The notes under the pieces are model-generated. The model saw only the letters and a list, made by a program, of their open reading frames with translations, did no database searches and was not told where the DNA came from. The position numbers and the translations under genes were made by a program. Below, in pieces: positions 1 through 7,883 of a stretch of 64,000 nucleotides of DNA (position 1 is its first letter; each line of letters starts with the position of its first letter). The stretch is from RH-AL1 sp965277355 (GTDB taxonomy: Bacteria; Pseudomonadota; Alphaproteobacteria; Rhizobiales; Beijerinckiaceae): the NCBI GenBank assembly GCA_965277355.1, contig CBDICN010000002.1:2275469-2339468 (forward strand), in the 5' to 3' direction.

Positions 1-230
1 CCCTTCGCCGCCTGGGTCGCTTTCTGGGCCGGCTTCGCGGCTTTGGAGGCGGCCTTCTTGTCGATGGCCGTCTCCGCCGTTACCGGCGGAGCCTCGAACG
101 ACGGCGCCTCGCATGCGACCGTCCGCTCGGCGGCGATCCAATGTTCGTGAGCCATGCCGTCCATCCGGCCGGATTCGATCCACAGGTAGTAGGCGCATTC
201 CCGGACCATCTGCTCGTGCGCTTGAACCAT
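1..230 (-). CDS. DUF2934 family protein (3' end outside window)
   Basis: Leftward gene cut by the window edge; 76 codons are visible from the ATG at 228-230, preceded by an AAGGATTG ribosome-binding site. The N-terminus has the short pattern of DUF2934 proteins: R-E-C-A-Y-Y-L-W-x-E-S-G-R followed by H-E-H-W-x-x-A-E (about residues 10-35). After residue 45 the chain becomes Ala/Lys/Pro-rich, a low-complexity basic tail common in this family. The function of DUF2934 is not established; members are small soluble proteins abundant in Hyphomicrobiales. Family assignment rests on the motif only. Confidence 0.7.
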   Translation of the reverse strand, partial: MVQAHEQMVRECAYYLWIESGRMDGMAHEHWIAAERTVACEAPSFEAPPVTAETAIDKKAASKAAKPAQKATQAAK

Positions 231-576
231 CGTCAATCCTTATCCTTCGTTAGCGGAACCCTAACAAAGGGCCATAAAGCGTTAAGCTTTGGTTAACGTC
301 GTCTCGCGGCATGGTTGCCTGCGCGAGCACAGGTTCGAAACGCCGCCAGCCTCGAAGAGACGACGGTATTGAGAGGGTAATACTTTGAACTCAGCAGGCC
401 CGAAGGGCGGTCGTCGGCGACGCTGGCACTTTCACGTCCCTCCTGCGGGGTTGGCTGGATGATCACGGCGTTGTCGCTGCAGGAGCAAGGCTTTCGTCAG
501 CTGGCATCTCCGATTGCCTTCGTGCGCGCGGGCGGGTTCTTCGGGGGTCCGGTAGCAACGGAACAGAAAATTCGAT
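231..576. other. Gene-free stretch between DUF2934 gene and hxlR-type gene
   Basis: About 350 bases with no reading frame I believe. The AT-richer part (about 240-300) lies just upstream of the leftward DUF2934 gene and probably holds its promoter, but no clear -35/-10 pair can be assigned. The rest lies beyond the 3' end of the HxlR gene. I see no terminator hairpin with a T-run and no RNA gene. Confidence 0.5.
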
Positions 577-1023
577 TCAATGGCTCTGATCCGGCGGCAC
601 GAAAACTTCGGGCTTGAGAAAGCGGCTGCGGGCGGCTGCAAAACTCTCCACTTCGGTAATGACCCAGGCAAAGAGAGGGGCCGTTCGAACCAAAAGGTCG
701 CTTCCGAGATCGGTCAGTGCATAATCAACGCGTGGCGGGACTTGTGGATAGAGCGTGCGGGTGATGAGGCCATCACACTCAAGTTGGCGCAGCGTTCGCG
801 TCAACACTTTCTGGGTGATGCCTTCGACTGCTGCCAATACATGGGTGAAGCGCATCGGGCCGTTAGCGGCGGCAAGCACGTGCAGAACCCAGAGCGGCCA
901 TTTGCCCGATAGGCGGCTCAGGACGTCACGCGCCAGATCTTGCTGGCTCTCGGAAAGCTGTTCAGATGCAGCATCACAAGCTGCAACGACGGCTTTAGTA
1001 TCCTTTCGGTCAGTATTGGACAT
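577..1023 (-). CDS. HxlR family winged-helix transcriptional regulator
   Basis: 148-residue DNA-binding regulator. The family signature is plain: S-G-K-W-P-L-W-V-L at about 39-47 (helix 1 of the winged helix), the recognition helix region G-I-T-Q-K-V-L-T-R-T-L at about 68-78 with L-E-x-D-G-L-I, and the wing followed by V-D-Y-A-L-T-D-L-G at 99-107. HxlR proteins are small repressors or activators, often answering reactive electrophiles or redox stress, and usually control the gene next to them. Here the divergent neighbour is an SDR oxidoreductase starting 63 bases away, so it is the likely target. An AAGAAGG ribosome-binding site precedes the ATG at 1021-1023. The ligand cannot be told from sequence. 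Confidence 0.9.
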   Translation of the reverse strand: MSNTDRKDTKAVVAACDAASEQLSESQQDLARDVLSRLSGKWPLWVLHVLAAANGPMRFTHVLAAVEGITQKVLTRTLRQLECDGLITRTLYPQVPPRVDYALTDLGSDLLVRTAPLFAWVITEVESFAAARSRFLKPEVFVPPDQSH

Positions 1024-1086
1024 TAAAGTACCTTCTTTCCAGCGCGGGCTAACGTCTCTACCTCTTTCTCAGGGAAGAGGAACACC

Positions 1087-2031
1087 ATGGGACGAACAGA
1101 TCACCACGCGGCGTGGACAGTCCGCGATATTCCGGACCAGTCCGGCCGAAAAGCTGTTGTAACCGGAGCTAATGGCGGCCTGGGCTTCGAGACGGCGCTT
1201 GCGCTGGCAGGTGCTGGAGCAAAGGTGGTTGTTGCTGCGCGCAATGCCGACAAGGGCCGCGCCGCCGTAGCGCGCATCAAGGCCGCCCATCCACAGGCCG
1301 CCGTGACGTTCGCGGCGCTTGACCTTGCCGATCTTGCCTCGGTGGCCGATTTCGCGACCCGCATGGCAGACTGCCACGAGCCTATCGAGCTCTTGGTCAA
1401 TAATGCTGGCGTGGCATCGCCGCCGCGGCGCGAGACAACGGCTGATGGGTTCGAGCTGCAGTTTGGCACTAATTATCTGGGCCATTTTGTCCTGACCGCG
1501 CGGCTACTCCCGTTGTTGCGACGCGGCGCCAATCCACGCGTGGTGACGCTCAGCAGCGTGATGCACAAGGTTGGCCGGATCGACTTCGACGACTTGCAGT
1601 GGAAGCGTCGGCGGTATTCTCCTGTGAAGTCCTACAGCGATTCAAAACTCGCCAACTTGATGTTCGCGTTTGAACTCCAGCGCCGCAGCGATCAGGCGGG
1701 ATGGGGAGTCCTCAGTGACGCAGCGCATCCCGGCATGGCCCGGACGGATTTGACCGCAAACGGCCCTGGGCTGGACAGTCTGACCGGCCGGTTTTTTGCG
1801 ATCGCGATTCAACCGTTCTTCACACAGTCGGCGGCAGACGGTGCCCTGCCCAGCCTTTTCGCCGCAACTTCGCCGGCAGCTATGAGGGGCGGCTACTACG
1901 GTCCGTCGCGATTGCTTGAGTTGGTAGGACCGCCAATCATGGCGAAGGTGGCCAGGCGTGCCCGCAACATGGACGTCGAAAAGCGTCTCTGGGAAGTGTC
2001 AGAGACGCTTTCTGGTACTTGCTTCGCCTAA
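1087..2031 (+). CDS. Short-chain dehydrogenase/reductase (SDR), retinol-dehydrogenase-like
   Basis: 314-residue NAD(P)-dependent oxidoreductase. Rossmann glycine motif T-G-A-N-G-G-L-G at 26-33, N-N-A-G at 105-108, serine near 156-157 and Y-S-D-S-K at 183-187, so the catalytic Ser-Tyr-Lys set is complete. The A-R-N after the second strand suggests NADP(H) preference, as in the retinol-dehydrogenase/WW-oxidoreductase-like branch whose bacterial members have no agreed substrate. AGAGGAACACC before the ATG is a good ribosome-binding site. It is divergent from an HxlR regulator, a common arrangement for electrophile- or xenobiotic-induced reductases. Substrate unknown. Confidence 0.9.
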   Translation: MGRTDHHAAWTVRDIPDQSGRKAVVTGANGGLGFETALALAGAGAKVVVAARNADKGRAAVARIKAAHPQAAVTFAALDLADLASVADFATRMADCHEPIELLVNNAGVASPPRRETTADGFELQFGTNYLGHFVLTARLLPLLRRGANPRVVTLSSVMHKVGRIDFDDLQWKRRRYSPVKSYSDSKLANLMFAFELQRRSDQAGWGVLSDAAHPGMARTDLTANGPGLDSLTGRFFAIAIQPFFTQSAADGALPSLFAATSPAAMRGGYYGPSRLLELVGPPIMAKVARRARNMDVEKRLWEVSETLSGTCFA

Positions 2032-2100
2032 GGCGTGTCAGTCAATTCTAAATCGAAGCTATATAGTAAAAAAGCTTCTCTGCATCAAACCAACGTTTGA

Positions 2101-2226
2101 TGCAACCCGGGCATCTTCGCCCGGCTGCGCTCGTTCGCCCTCAATATCCTGCGCTTCAACAAGGTCGAAAACATCGCCGCCGCCCGCTACCGCATCGCCG
2201 CACTCCGATCCATCAGGTTCCTGTAA
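2101..2226 (+). pseudogene. Transposase C-terminal remnant (ISAs1-like)
   Basis: An open 41-codon frame ends at the TAA of 2224-2226 and begins straight after a stop at 2098-2100, with no start codon. Its translation (N-P-G-I-F-A-R-L-R-S-F-A-L-N-I-L then N-K-V-E-N-I-A) resembles the extreme C-terminus of ISAs1-family DDE transposases, which end with an R-L-R-S-F-A-L-N-I-L-R type helix. The rest of the transposase and the terminal repeats are gone. Family call is from memory of that C-terminal pattern and is tentative; a fragment of another IS4-like transposase is the alternative. Confidence 0.5.
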
Positions 2227-2489
2227 AGAGCGTTGAACAGCCCTGCTTGCAGGGTACGGACACATCGCGGATCAGCACCGGCAATCTGCTGAGCGTCGCT
2301 GTTCCAATCCGCTCATCTGCATGACGGCGTCCGTCTTGGTCGCCGCTGCGTTTCGACCTCGTTCCGCTGCGGCGCGAGTCGAGGGCTACGGCTCCCGCCG
2401 CCCTGCCGAGCGACGCGACATGATCAAGCCGGTGGCAAAAAAGAGCGGCGGCGCGATGCGCCCGCCTCCCTTTCCGATGACGCCCTAGC
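2227..2489. other. Gene-free stretch after transposase remnant
   Basis: Between the transposase remnant and the dispersed repeat. One short open frame (2321-2488, 55 codons, ATG start) exists but has no ribosome-binding site and no recognisable motif, so I do not call it a gene. The region looks like decayed mobile-element or filler sequence. Confidence 0.4.
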
Positions 2490-2495
2490 GGATTT

Positions 2496-2731
2496 ACGCA
2501 TCTTGGCGCGCGGATCCTCCCCTGTGCGAAGCATGGGGGAGGGGGACCGCCGCTGGCAAGCTTGCGCAGCCAGCGTAAACTCGGCTGCGAGGCGGGGGAG
2601 GGGGCGGCCGCGGGGCTCATCTCGGTGGGCCTTGCCTCCCTGGCCGCGACTCCTTGCCGAGGTTGACGCGGTGGCCGCCCCCTCCACCATGCTTCGCATG
2701 GTTTCCCCCCACTTCGTGGAGGAGGATTGGC
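2496..2731. repeat. Dispersed GC-rich repeat, copy 1 (long imperfect palindrome)
   Basis: Starts with ACGCATCTTGG and contains TCCCCTGTGCGAAGCA followed by a G-run, GGGCTCATCTC and CGAGGTTGACGCGG. The same blocks recur in the same order at 26264-26398. In this copy the left arm (GCGAAGCATGG near 2527) is mirrored by CCATGCTTCGC near 2688, so the whole element can fold into a long stem. No open frame of its own. It looks like a non-coding repeat family or a MITE-like element spread in the genome. Confidence 0.65.
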
Positions 2732-2779
2732 GCACCGAGATATGTGAACGCGACAGCCGGCTAACGTCTTGAGCCGACC

Positions 2780-3046
2780 TCAGGAACGGCAATAGCGGCG
2801 GCCGTGCCGATAAACGCAGCGGCGACCGTAGCGGTGGCGATAGTAGCCGGGGCGGATACCTAGCGCGCCGTTCACCGTGCCGACGCCCGCCCCCACCGCG
2901 CCGCCCACCACGCCGCCGATCGGCCCGAGGGCGCGGTCACCGGCGCGCGCACCTTCCTCGGCACCACCGACGAGGCCTTGAGCGTCGGCCGCGATCGGTG
3001 TCGCGATGAGCGCGAGCGCCCCGAATGCGAGAGCGTAACGAAGCAT
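2780..3046 (-). CDS. Small exported glycine-zipper protein
   Basis: 88 residues. Residues 1-23 form a signal peptide (M-L-R-Y-A-L-A-F start, hydrophobic core, A-D-A-Q cleavage region). The middle (about 25-62) is rich in Gly/Ala with repeated G-G-V-V-G-G-A-V-G-A-G spacing, like the glycine-zipper helices of small surface proteins. The C-terminus is Arg/Tyr/His-rich with two Cys (R-R-C-V-Y and R-Y-C-R-S), possibly a disulfide. The start at 3044-3046 follows a perfect AAGGAGGAT ribosome-binding site. Periplasmic or surface location is inferred; no function known. Confidence 0.75.
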   Translation of the reverse strand: MLRYALAFGALALIATPIAADAQGLVGGAEEGARAGDRALGPIGGVVGGAVGAGVGTVNGALGIRPGYYRHRYGRRCVYRHGRRYCRS

Positions 3047-3147
3047 CTTTATCCTCCTTGAAGACACGCCCAACGATCGCCTCCGGTCAAGGTTTCCCGC
3101 GATGGCGCTGCCATGGCGCGCGATGGAGGACAAGCGCGGCGTTGCCG

Positions 3148-3474
3148 TCACTCCTCGATGGGCTCGCCGGCGGCGTTCCAATCGAGCATGCCGCCGGCAT
3201 AGTGCGCGGTGATATCCGTTCGTCCCGCCGCCTGCGCGCGTCCGAGCGCGACTTCCGACCGCTTGCCCGACCGGCATGAGAAGACGATCCGCTTGCCGTC
3301 CTCCGGCGGCGGCAAGGCTTGCGGGTCGAAGCTCTGCAGCGGGTTGAGGCGAGCGCCGGGGATGTGACCGTCGGCATATTCGTTCGGCTCGCGAACGTCG
3401 ACGAGGATGATGGATCGCTCGGCCATGCCCTTCTTCAGCTCGTCGCGGCTCACGTTCTCGACATCGTCGGACAT
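3148..3474 (-). CDS. Single-domain rhodanese (sulfurtransferase-like)
   Basis: 108 residues, the size of a single-domain rhodanese such as GlpE. L-V-D-V-R-E-P-N-E-Y at 25-34 and G-H-I-P-G-A at 37-42 are the CH2A/CH2B-type motifs, and the active-site loop S-C-R-S-G-K-R (66-72) carries the catalytic Cys67; a six-residue C-x5-R loop is typical of sulfur transfer rather than phosphatase activity. The protein would move sulfane sulfur, for example from thiosulfate, to an acceptor thiol in the cytoplasm. The start at 3472-3474 follows AGAGGAAAACC; longer upstream frames run into a tandem repeat and are not credible. Confidence 0.88.
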   Translation of the reverse strand: MSDDVENVSRDELKKGMAERSIILVDVREPNEYADGHIPGARLNPLQSFDPQALPPPEDGKRIVFSCRSGKRSEVALGRAQAAGRTDITAHYAGGMLDWNAAGEPIEE

Positions 3475-3502
3475 GGTTTTCCTCTTCAGGCGGAGCGCCA
3501 TT

Positions 3503-3571
3503 GTAGCGACGCGCCGCGTGGGTTGGTAGCGACGCGCCGCGTGGGTTGGTATCGACGCGCCGCGTGGGTTG
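3503..3571. repeat. Three tandem copies of a 23-bp unit
   Basis: Unit GTAGCGACGCGCCGCGTGGG plus TTG, at 3503-3525, 3526-3548 and 3549-3571; the third copy has one T for G change. It lies upstream of the rhodanese gene, between two divergent genes. Confidence 0.9.
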
Positions 3572-3661
3572 CAGCGTCTTTTCGCTTGATGCAGAGCCAT
3601 ATGACCCGGCGCTTGACGTTGGCAAGCGTGCGCCGCACAAGGCGCATCGTCAGGAAGAGAG

Positions 3662-4552
3662 ATGCCGCGGCGCTACCAGATCCTCGACGTGTTCACGGAT
3701 ACCAGGCTCGCGGGCAATCCGCTGGCGGTCGTCCTCGACAACTCGGGCCTCGATGGGCCCACGATGCAGGCGATCGCGCGCGAGTTCAACCTGTCCGAGA
3801 CGGTCTTCGTCGCCGCGCCTCGCGATCCGGTGAACAGTGCCGCGCTGCGCATTTTCACGCCGACCGCCGAACTCGCCTTCGCCGGGCACCCGACGGTCGG
3901 CGCCGCCATCGCGATCGCCACCCTGCATGCGCCCGACCTTATCGCGCGCGAGGACGTCGGCCTGGTCCTGGAGGAGGGGATCGGGCCGGTCACCTGCAGC
4001 GTGCGCCATCGGCGCGGCGCGGCGGCCCACGCCCGCTTCGAGGTGCCGCGTCTCGCGGAGCGCTGGGGCGAGCCGCCGGCCGCGGCCGACCTTGCCGCCG
4101 CTCTCGGCCTCGACGGGACCGACATCGGCTTTCGAACGCATCGCCCGACATGCTTCACGGCCGGCAATCCGGCCACCTTCGTGCCGCTCGCCTCGCTCGA
4201 CGCGCTCGGGCGCGCGAGGCTCGCGTCGGCAGCCAGCGAGCGAGCGATGTTCTATCTCTACACTCCCTGCAACGAGGGCGGCTCGTCGAGCTACCGCTCG
4301 CGCATGCTGGCGGCCGGCTACGGCGTCGCAGAGGATGCCGCGACCGGCTCTGCCGCCGCCGCCTTTCCCGGCGCCATCCTGGCGAACGAGCCACTGCCCG
4401 ACGGCGACCACGAGTGCCGCCTGCTGCAGGGCGTCGAGATGGGACGGCCGAGCCGCATCGGCGTCACCTTCTCGCTCGAGGGCGGCCGGTTGACGGCGAC
4501 GGCTGTCGGCGGATCGGCGGTGCTGGTCGCGGAAGGAAGCTTGTCGCTTTGA
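3662..4552 (+). CDS. PhzF family isomerase/epimerase-like protein
   Basis: 296 residues with the diaminopimelate-epimerase fold of PhzF. The N-terminal Y-Q-I-L-D-V-F-T-D motif, the catalytic glutamate in N-L-S-E-T-V-F (Glu46), the G-H-P-T loop at 75-78 and a C-terminal D-A-A-T-G-S-A motif are all present. PhzF itself isomerises trans-2,3-dihydro-3-hydroxyanthranilate in phenazine synthesis, but most family members lie outside phenazine clusters and have unknown substrates; no phz genes are nearby. AGGAAGAG precedes the ATG. The following gene overlaps its stop codon, so the two are translationally coupled. Confidence 0.9.
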   Translation: MPRRYQILDVFTDTRLAGNPLAVVLDNSGLDGPTMQAIAREFNLSETVFVAAPRDPVNSAALRIFTPTAELAFAGHPTVGAAIAIATLHAPDLIAREDVGLVLEEGIGPVTCSVRHRRGAAAHARFEVPRLAERWGEPPAAADLAAALGLDGTDIGFRTHRPTCFTAGNPATFVPLASLDALGRARLASAASERAMFYLYTPCNEGGSSSYRSRMLAAGYGVAEDAATGSAAAAFPGAILANEPLPDGDHECRLLQGVEMGRPSRIGVTFSLEGGRLTATAVGGSAVLVAEGSLSL

Positions 4553-5292
4553 GCGGCCGGTCGGGCGTGCCGGCCGAGGGGCTCGTGGGCGTTGCCGCGC
4601 TCGACGTGCGTATCGCGCCGTTCGATTGGCCGTTCGCGAGGAACGAGGCCGCCCGCATCGACACGCACTGGAAGGGCATGCTGGCCGAGAAGCCGAAGCT
4701 TTTCGACGGACGCGTGCTGCTGGCCCATTCGCTTGCCATCGAGGCAGGGGGCAGACCAGGGGACACGCTGCGCGCCACCGCCTTCGAGACCGGGTTCAAG
4801 TCGTTTATGGCTTGGCGCGACTTCGGCTTCCCGGACCGTGCCGTCTACAACTGCTTCGCCATGCCGGCCCTGCGCGCGGCCGACGGCGCCTTCGTGCTCG
4901 GCGCGATGGCCGCGACCACCGCGAACGCCGGCAAACTCTATTTCCCGGCCGGCACGCCGGAGCCGTCCGACGCCGATGCCGACGGCCGCGTCGACTTTAC
5001 CGGCAACATCCTGCGCGAGCTCGAGGAAGAGACAGGTCTCTCGCCGCTCGAGGTCAAGCTCGATCGGGACTGGACGATCGTCTTCTCCGGCCCCCGCGTC
5101 GCCTGTATGCGGATCGTGCGATCGCATCTGACGGTCGAGGCGCTCCAGGCGCGGCTTGCCTCCTTCAATAAGGGGCAGACGGCGCCGGAGCTCGACCGCC
5201 TCGTCGGTGTGCGATCTTCCGCCGACTTCGTTTCCTCGAGCATGCCGGACTTCATGATCCGCTATCTGACCTATGCTCTCGCGCAACCGTGA
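4549..5292 (+). CDS. NUDIX-like hydrolase
   Basis: 247 residues if read from the TTG at 4549-4551, which overlaps the phzF-like stop (TTGA) and has GGAAGGAAG eight bases upstream; a GTG at 4567 is the alternative. The central R-E-L-E-E-E-T-G-L fits the second half of the NUDIX box (R-E-x-x-E-E-x-G-U), with D-G-R-V-D-F-T-G-N in front where the G-G-x-x-E part is usually sharper. NUDIX proteins hydrolyse nucleoside diphosphates linked to another moiety with Mg2+ held by the box glutamates. Coupling to PhzF suggests a shared small-molecule task, which is inference. The first part of the box is degenerate, so activity is uncertain. Confidence 0.7.
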   Translation: MSGRSGVPAEGLVGVAALDVRIAPFDWPFARNEAARIDTHWKGMLAEKPKLFDGRVLLAHSLAIEAGGRPGDTLRATAFETGFKSFMAWRDFGFPDRAVYNCFAMPALRAADGAFVLGAMAATTANAGKLYFPAGTPEPSDADADGRVDFTGNILRELEEETGLSPLEVKLDRDWTIVFSGPRVACMRIVRSHLTVEALQARLASFNKGQTAPELDRLVGVRSSADFVSSSMPDFMIRYLTYALAQP

Positions 5293-5313
5293 GCGGCCGC
5301 CGCGAGCCAAAGC

Positions 5314-5646
5314 TCAACTGCGGTAGCCATGTCGCGCCTTCGAGGCGGCGACGAGGGCATGCGCCTGGCCGCCATTGCCCGCGGAGCAGACGGACGCGGC
5401 ATGCGTCAACTCGTTTTCGATCTGATCGTAAATCTTCTGCTCGAGGTTGCCGGTGTCGAGGTCGGATTTCACAATCGTCTGGTAGCGGTTGATTTCTCCG
5501 GCGCAGGGCGCATCGGCTGGAAGGCGGAACGCTCCGGCCCCGGCGGACACGGCTACGGTCGGCCCGAAAGCACCGCCGCCGGTTTCGTTGCACGCCCCAA
5601 GCCCGAACGCGACCGCTACTGCTAGAAGAGAAAGCGTGATCTTCAT
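5314..5646 (-). CDS. Small putative lipoprotein
   Basis: 110 residues starting M-K-I-T-L-S-L-L-A-V with a hydrophobic stretch that ends in the lipobox-like F-G-L-G-A-C (Cys19), so the mature protein is probably lipid-anchored and faces the periplasm. Two further Cys (in A-P-C-A-G-E and S-V-C-S-A) could pair. Motif A-P-C-A-G-E-I-N-R-Y is followed by a mainly helical part. AAGGAGCTC is a good ribosome-binding site. No family recognised. Convergent with the NUDIX gene. Confidence 0.65.
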   Translation of the reverse strand: MKITLSLLAVAVAFGLGACNETGGGAFGPTVAVSAGAGAFRLPADAPCAGEINRYQTIVKSDLDTGNLEQKIYDQIENELTHAASVCSAGNGGQAHALVAASKARHGYRS

Positions 5647-5784
5647 GGACGAGCTCCTTGTCGGAGCACGTTACAACAAGGCTTAGCGGAGAGCATCAGC
5701 CGGGGCGAGACGGCGAGCCGTGTCCTCGCGAATGGTGACCCGTGAGCCGTTCGGCCGACTGCCAAAGCTTAGGCTATCGAGCGC

Positions 5785-6003
5785 CTATAAATGACCGGCG
5801 TAAGGAGGAGTTGCCCCGACGCTGGAGGTCGACAACCCCGTGTCGGGCGTCTCGAAGCGAAGCAGCGCGACCATCGCGCAAGCGACGCAAAACAGTCCGA
5901 AAATCGCGACTGAGAATTTGAACTGGCGACGCGCGCTGCCGCTGTCATAGTCGCGAACCAAGGCACGATCCGGAATATGGTCGAAATGATCAGCTACCGA
6001 CAT
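5785..6003 (-). CDS. Small single-pass membrane protein, unknown
   Basis: 72 residues with an acidic/polar N-terminus (about 1-27), one transmembrane helix at about 29-50 (F-K-F-S-V-A-I-F-G-L-F-C-V-A-C-A) and a short tail. The start at 6001-6003 follows GGGAGTAGACG. No family recognised. It is divergent from the aminotransferase gene 285 bases away. Likely an inner-membrane protein. Confidence 0.6.
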   Translation of the reverse strand: MSVADHFDHIPDRALVRDYDSGSARRQFKFSVAIFGLFCVACAMVALLRFETPDTGLSTSSVGATPPYAGHL

Positions 6004-6287
6004 CGTCTACTCCCGCCACTTCGAGGACCTTCCCGCGTGTCTGCGAACAGGACGTTGCAAAAGGCCGCCGACGGCTAAAAAAACGCAATCAGACGAGGAA
6101 CGCGGCAAAAAGGAAACAGTTGCAGCGCCGAATTTGCCAGCCACGGCAATTTTTCGCGCCGAGCGTCCTCTTGCTTGCACCCGCGGGCGAGGCACGGCTT
6201 TTCGCCTTGCCCTTTCCTGTGCCCGAACTTATGGGTAGCGCCGCCTTGGCCCGGGGTGCGCCCCGCGTGGCCGGCGAGGAGCCCTTC

Positions 6288-7490
6288 ATGTCGATCGTTT
6301 CCGACGCGCTGTTGCGCGTAAAGCCCTCCGCGACCGTTGCCGCCGCCCAGAAGGCACGCGACCTCAAGGCGCAGGGCAAAACGATCATCTCGCTGACGAT
6401 CGGCGAGCCGGATTTCGACACGCCGGACAACGTCAAGCAAGCGGCGATCGCGGCGATCGACAGGGGCGAAACGAAGTACACGCCCGTCTCCGGCATCGAG
6501 CCTTTGAAGGCGGCGATCGTCGGCAAGTTCAAGCGCGAGAACGGGCTCGACTACAAAGCCTCGCAGGTGATCGTCGGCACCGGAGCCAAGCACATCCTGT
6601 TCAACGCCTTTCTGGCGACGGTCAACCCCGGCGACGAGGTCATCGTGCCGGCGCCGTTCTGGGTGTCGTATCCCGACATGGTGGCGATCGCGGACGGCAA
6701 GGTCGTGCAGGTCGCGACCAGCATGGCTAACGGCTTCAAGCTGACCGCCGAGGCGCTCGCGCGGGCGATCACGCCGAAGACCAAGTGGCTGCTGTTGAAC
6801 TCGCCGTCGAACCCTTCGGGCGCCGCCTACACGCGCGGCGAACTGAAGGCCTTGACCGAGGTGCTGCTCCGCCACCCGCACGTCTGGGTGATGACCGACG
6901 ACATCTACGAGCATCTCGTCTACGGCGATTTCGAGTTCACCACGCCGGCGCAGGTCGAGCCGGCGCTGATCGACCGGACGCTGACGATCAACGGCGTTTC
7001 GAAGAGCTACGCGATGACCGGCTGGCGCATCGGCTACGCCGCCGGTCCGCAGCCGCTCGTCAAGGCAATGGACACGCTTCAGGGCCAGCAGACGTCGGGT
7101 GCGTGCTCGATCGCGCAATGGGCGGCGGTCGAGGCGCTCAACGGTACGCAGGCCTTCATCCCGCAAAGCCGCAGGATCTTCGAGGGACGCCGCGACCTGG
7201 TGGTCTCGATGCTGAACCAGACGAAGTACCTCAAGTGTCCGACGCCGGAGGGCGCGTTCTACGTCTATCCGTCGGTGGCGGAGGCGATCGGGCGCAAGAC
7301 GCCGGACGGCAAGGTCATCGAGACCGACGCCAATTTCGTCGAGGCGCTGCTGGAGACGGAGGGCGTCGCGGTGGTGCAGGGCACGGCGTTCGGCCTCGGC
7401 CCGAACTTCCGGCTGAGCTACGCCACGGCGACGCCGATCCTCGAGGAAGCCTGTGGCAAGATCCAACGGTTCTGCGCCTCGCTGCGGTAG
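6288..7490 (+). CDS. aatA: Aspartate aminotransferase-type class I aminotransferase
   Basis: 400 residues, the length of subgroup Ib aspartate aminotransferases. The PLP lysine is in S-K-S-Y-A-M-T-G-W-R-I-G-Y (Lys239); N-S-P-S-N-P-S-G (171-178) and T-D-D-I-Y-E-H-L (203-210) are the cofactor-binding motifs, and F-R-L-S-Y near 377 holds the carboxylate-binding Arg. It would interconvert aspartate and oxaloacetate with glutamate/2-oxoglutarate; in alphaproteobacteria this subgroup also accepts prephenate or aromatic amino acids. The ATG at 6288 follows GGCGAGGAGCCC; the longer upstream frame is not needed. Stands alone. Confidence 0.88.
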   Translation: MSIVSDALLRVKPSATVAAAQKARDLKAQGKTIISLTIGEPDFDTPDNVKQAAIAAIDRGETKYTPVSGIEPLKAAIVGKFKRENGLDYKASQVIVGTGAKHILFNAFLATVNPGDEVIVPAPFWVSYPDMVAIADGKVVQVATSMANGFKLTAEALARAITPKTKWLLLNSPSNPSGAAYTRGELKALTEVLLRHPHVWVMTDDIYEHLVYGDFEFTTPAQVEPALIDRTLTINGVSKSYAMTGWRIGYAAGPQPLVKAMDTLQGQQTSGACSIAQWAAVEALNGTQAFIPQSRRIFEGRRDLVVSMLNQTKYLKCPTPEGAFYVYPSVAEAIGRKTPDGKVIETDANFVEALLETEGVAVVQGTAFGLGPNFRLSYATATPILEEACGKIQRFCASLR

Positions 7491-7883
7491 GGTGATGCAA
7501 GGGGATGCGGGCTGTTCGGATGCCTTCGCGGTCTTGTTCGACCGCGGTGCTCAATATGCAAATTTTTCCGAGCTTGGCCGCCAATGCATGCCGCGAGGGT
7601 GGTTGACGTCGGCCGCGGAGGGACCATGTTAGGCGTCGAGAGCGATCTCGTCGGCTTTCCGTATCCCCCGTTCGGATCGTCCGATTGTGTGCTGGTCCCC
7701 CCTCCCAGCATCACATCGCTCCGAGGGCGTCTGGCGAAAGCCGGGCGCCCTTTCTCTTGGGATCATTTCCCTTGGGATCGTTTCTCCTTAAGGAACGTAT
7801 CCCTGTCTCGCTTGGGGATCGTATCTTTTCGCGCGGTTCGTTTCTGCCGCAGTCCAGAAGGCCGGCGCGAGGCTTGAAGCCGG
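7491..7883. other. Gene-free stretch with a short tandem repeat upstream of priA
   Basis: About 390 bases without a supported gene; open frames here (for example 7584-7877) lack ribosome-binding sites and homology-like features. At 7753-7782 a 15-bp unit T-C-(T/C)-C-T-T-G-G-G-A-T-C-(A/G)-T-T occurs twice in tandem, with a looser third copy near 7810-7824. This part may carry the priA promoter; I cannot place it. Confidence 0.5.

Noticed and set aside
2321..2488. 55-codon open frame in the transposase-remnant region
   Set aside because: No ribosome-binding site and no recognisable protein features.
3319..5292. Long open frame across the rhodanese and PhzF region on the plus strand
   Set aside because: Only the last 744 bases are protein-like (NUDIX); the rest overlaps two well-supported genes.
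6075..7466. 463-codon minus-strand open frame opposite the aminotransferase
   Set aside because: Arg/Leu/Asp-rich shadow of a strongly supported gene.
7584..7877. 97-codon open frame before priA
   Set aside because: Composition irregular and it contains a short tandem repeat; no motif or ribosome-binding site.
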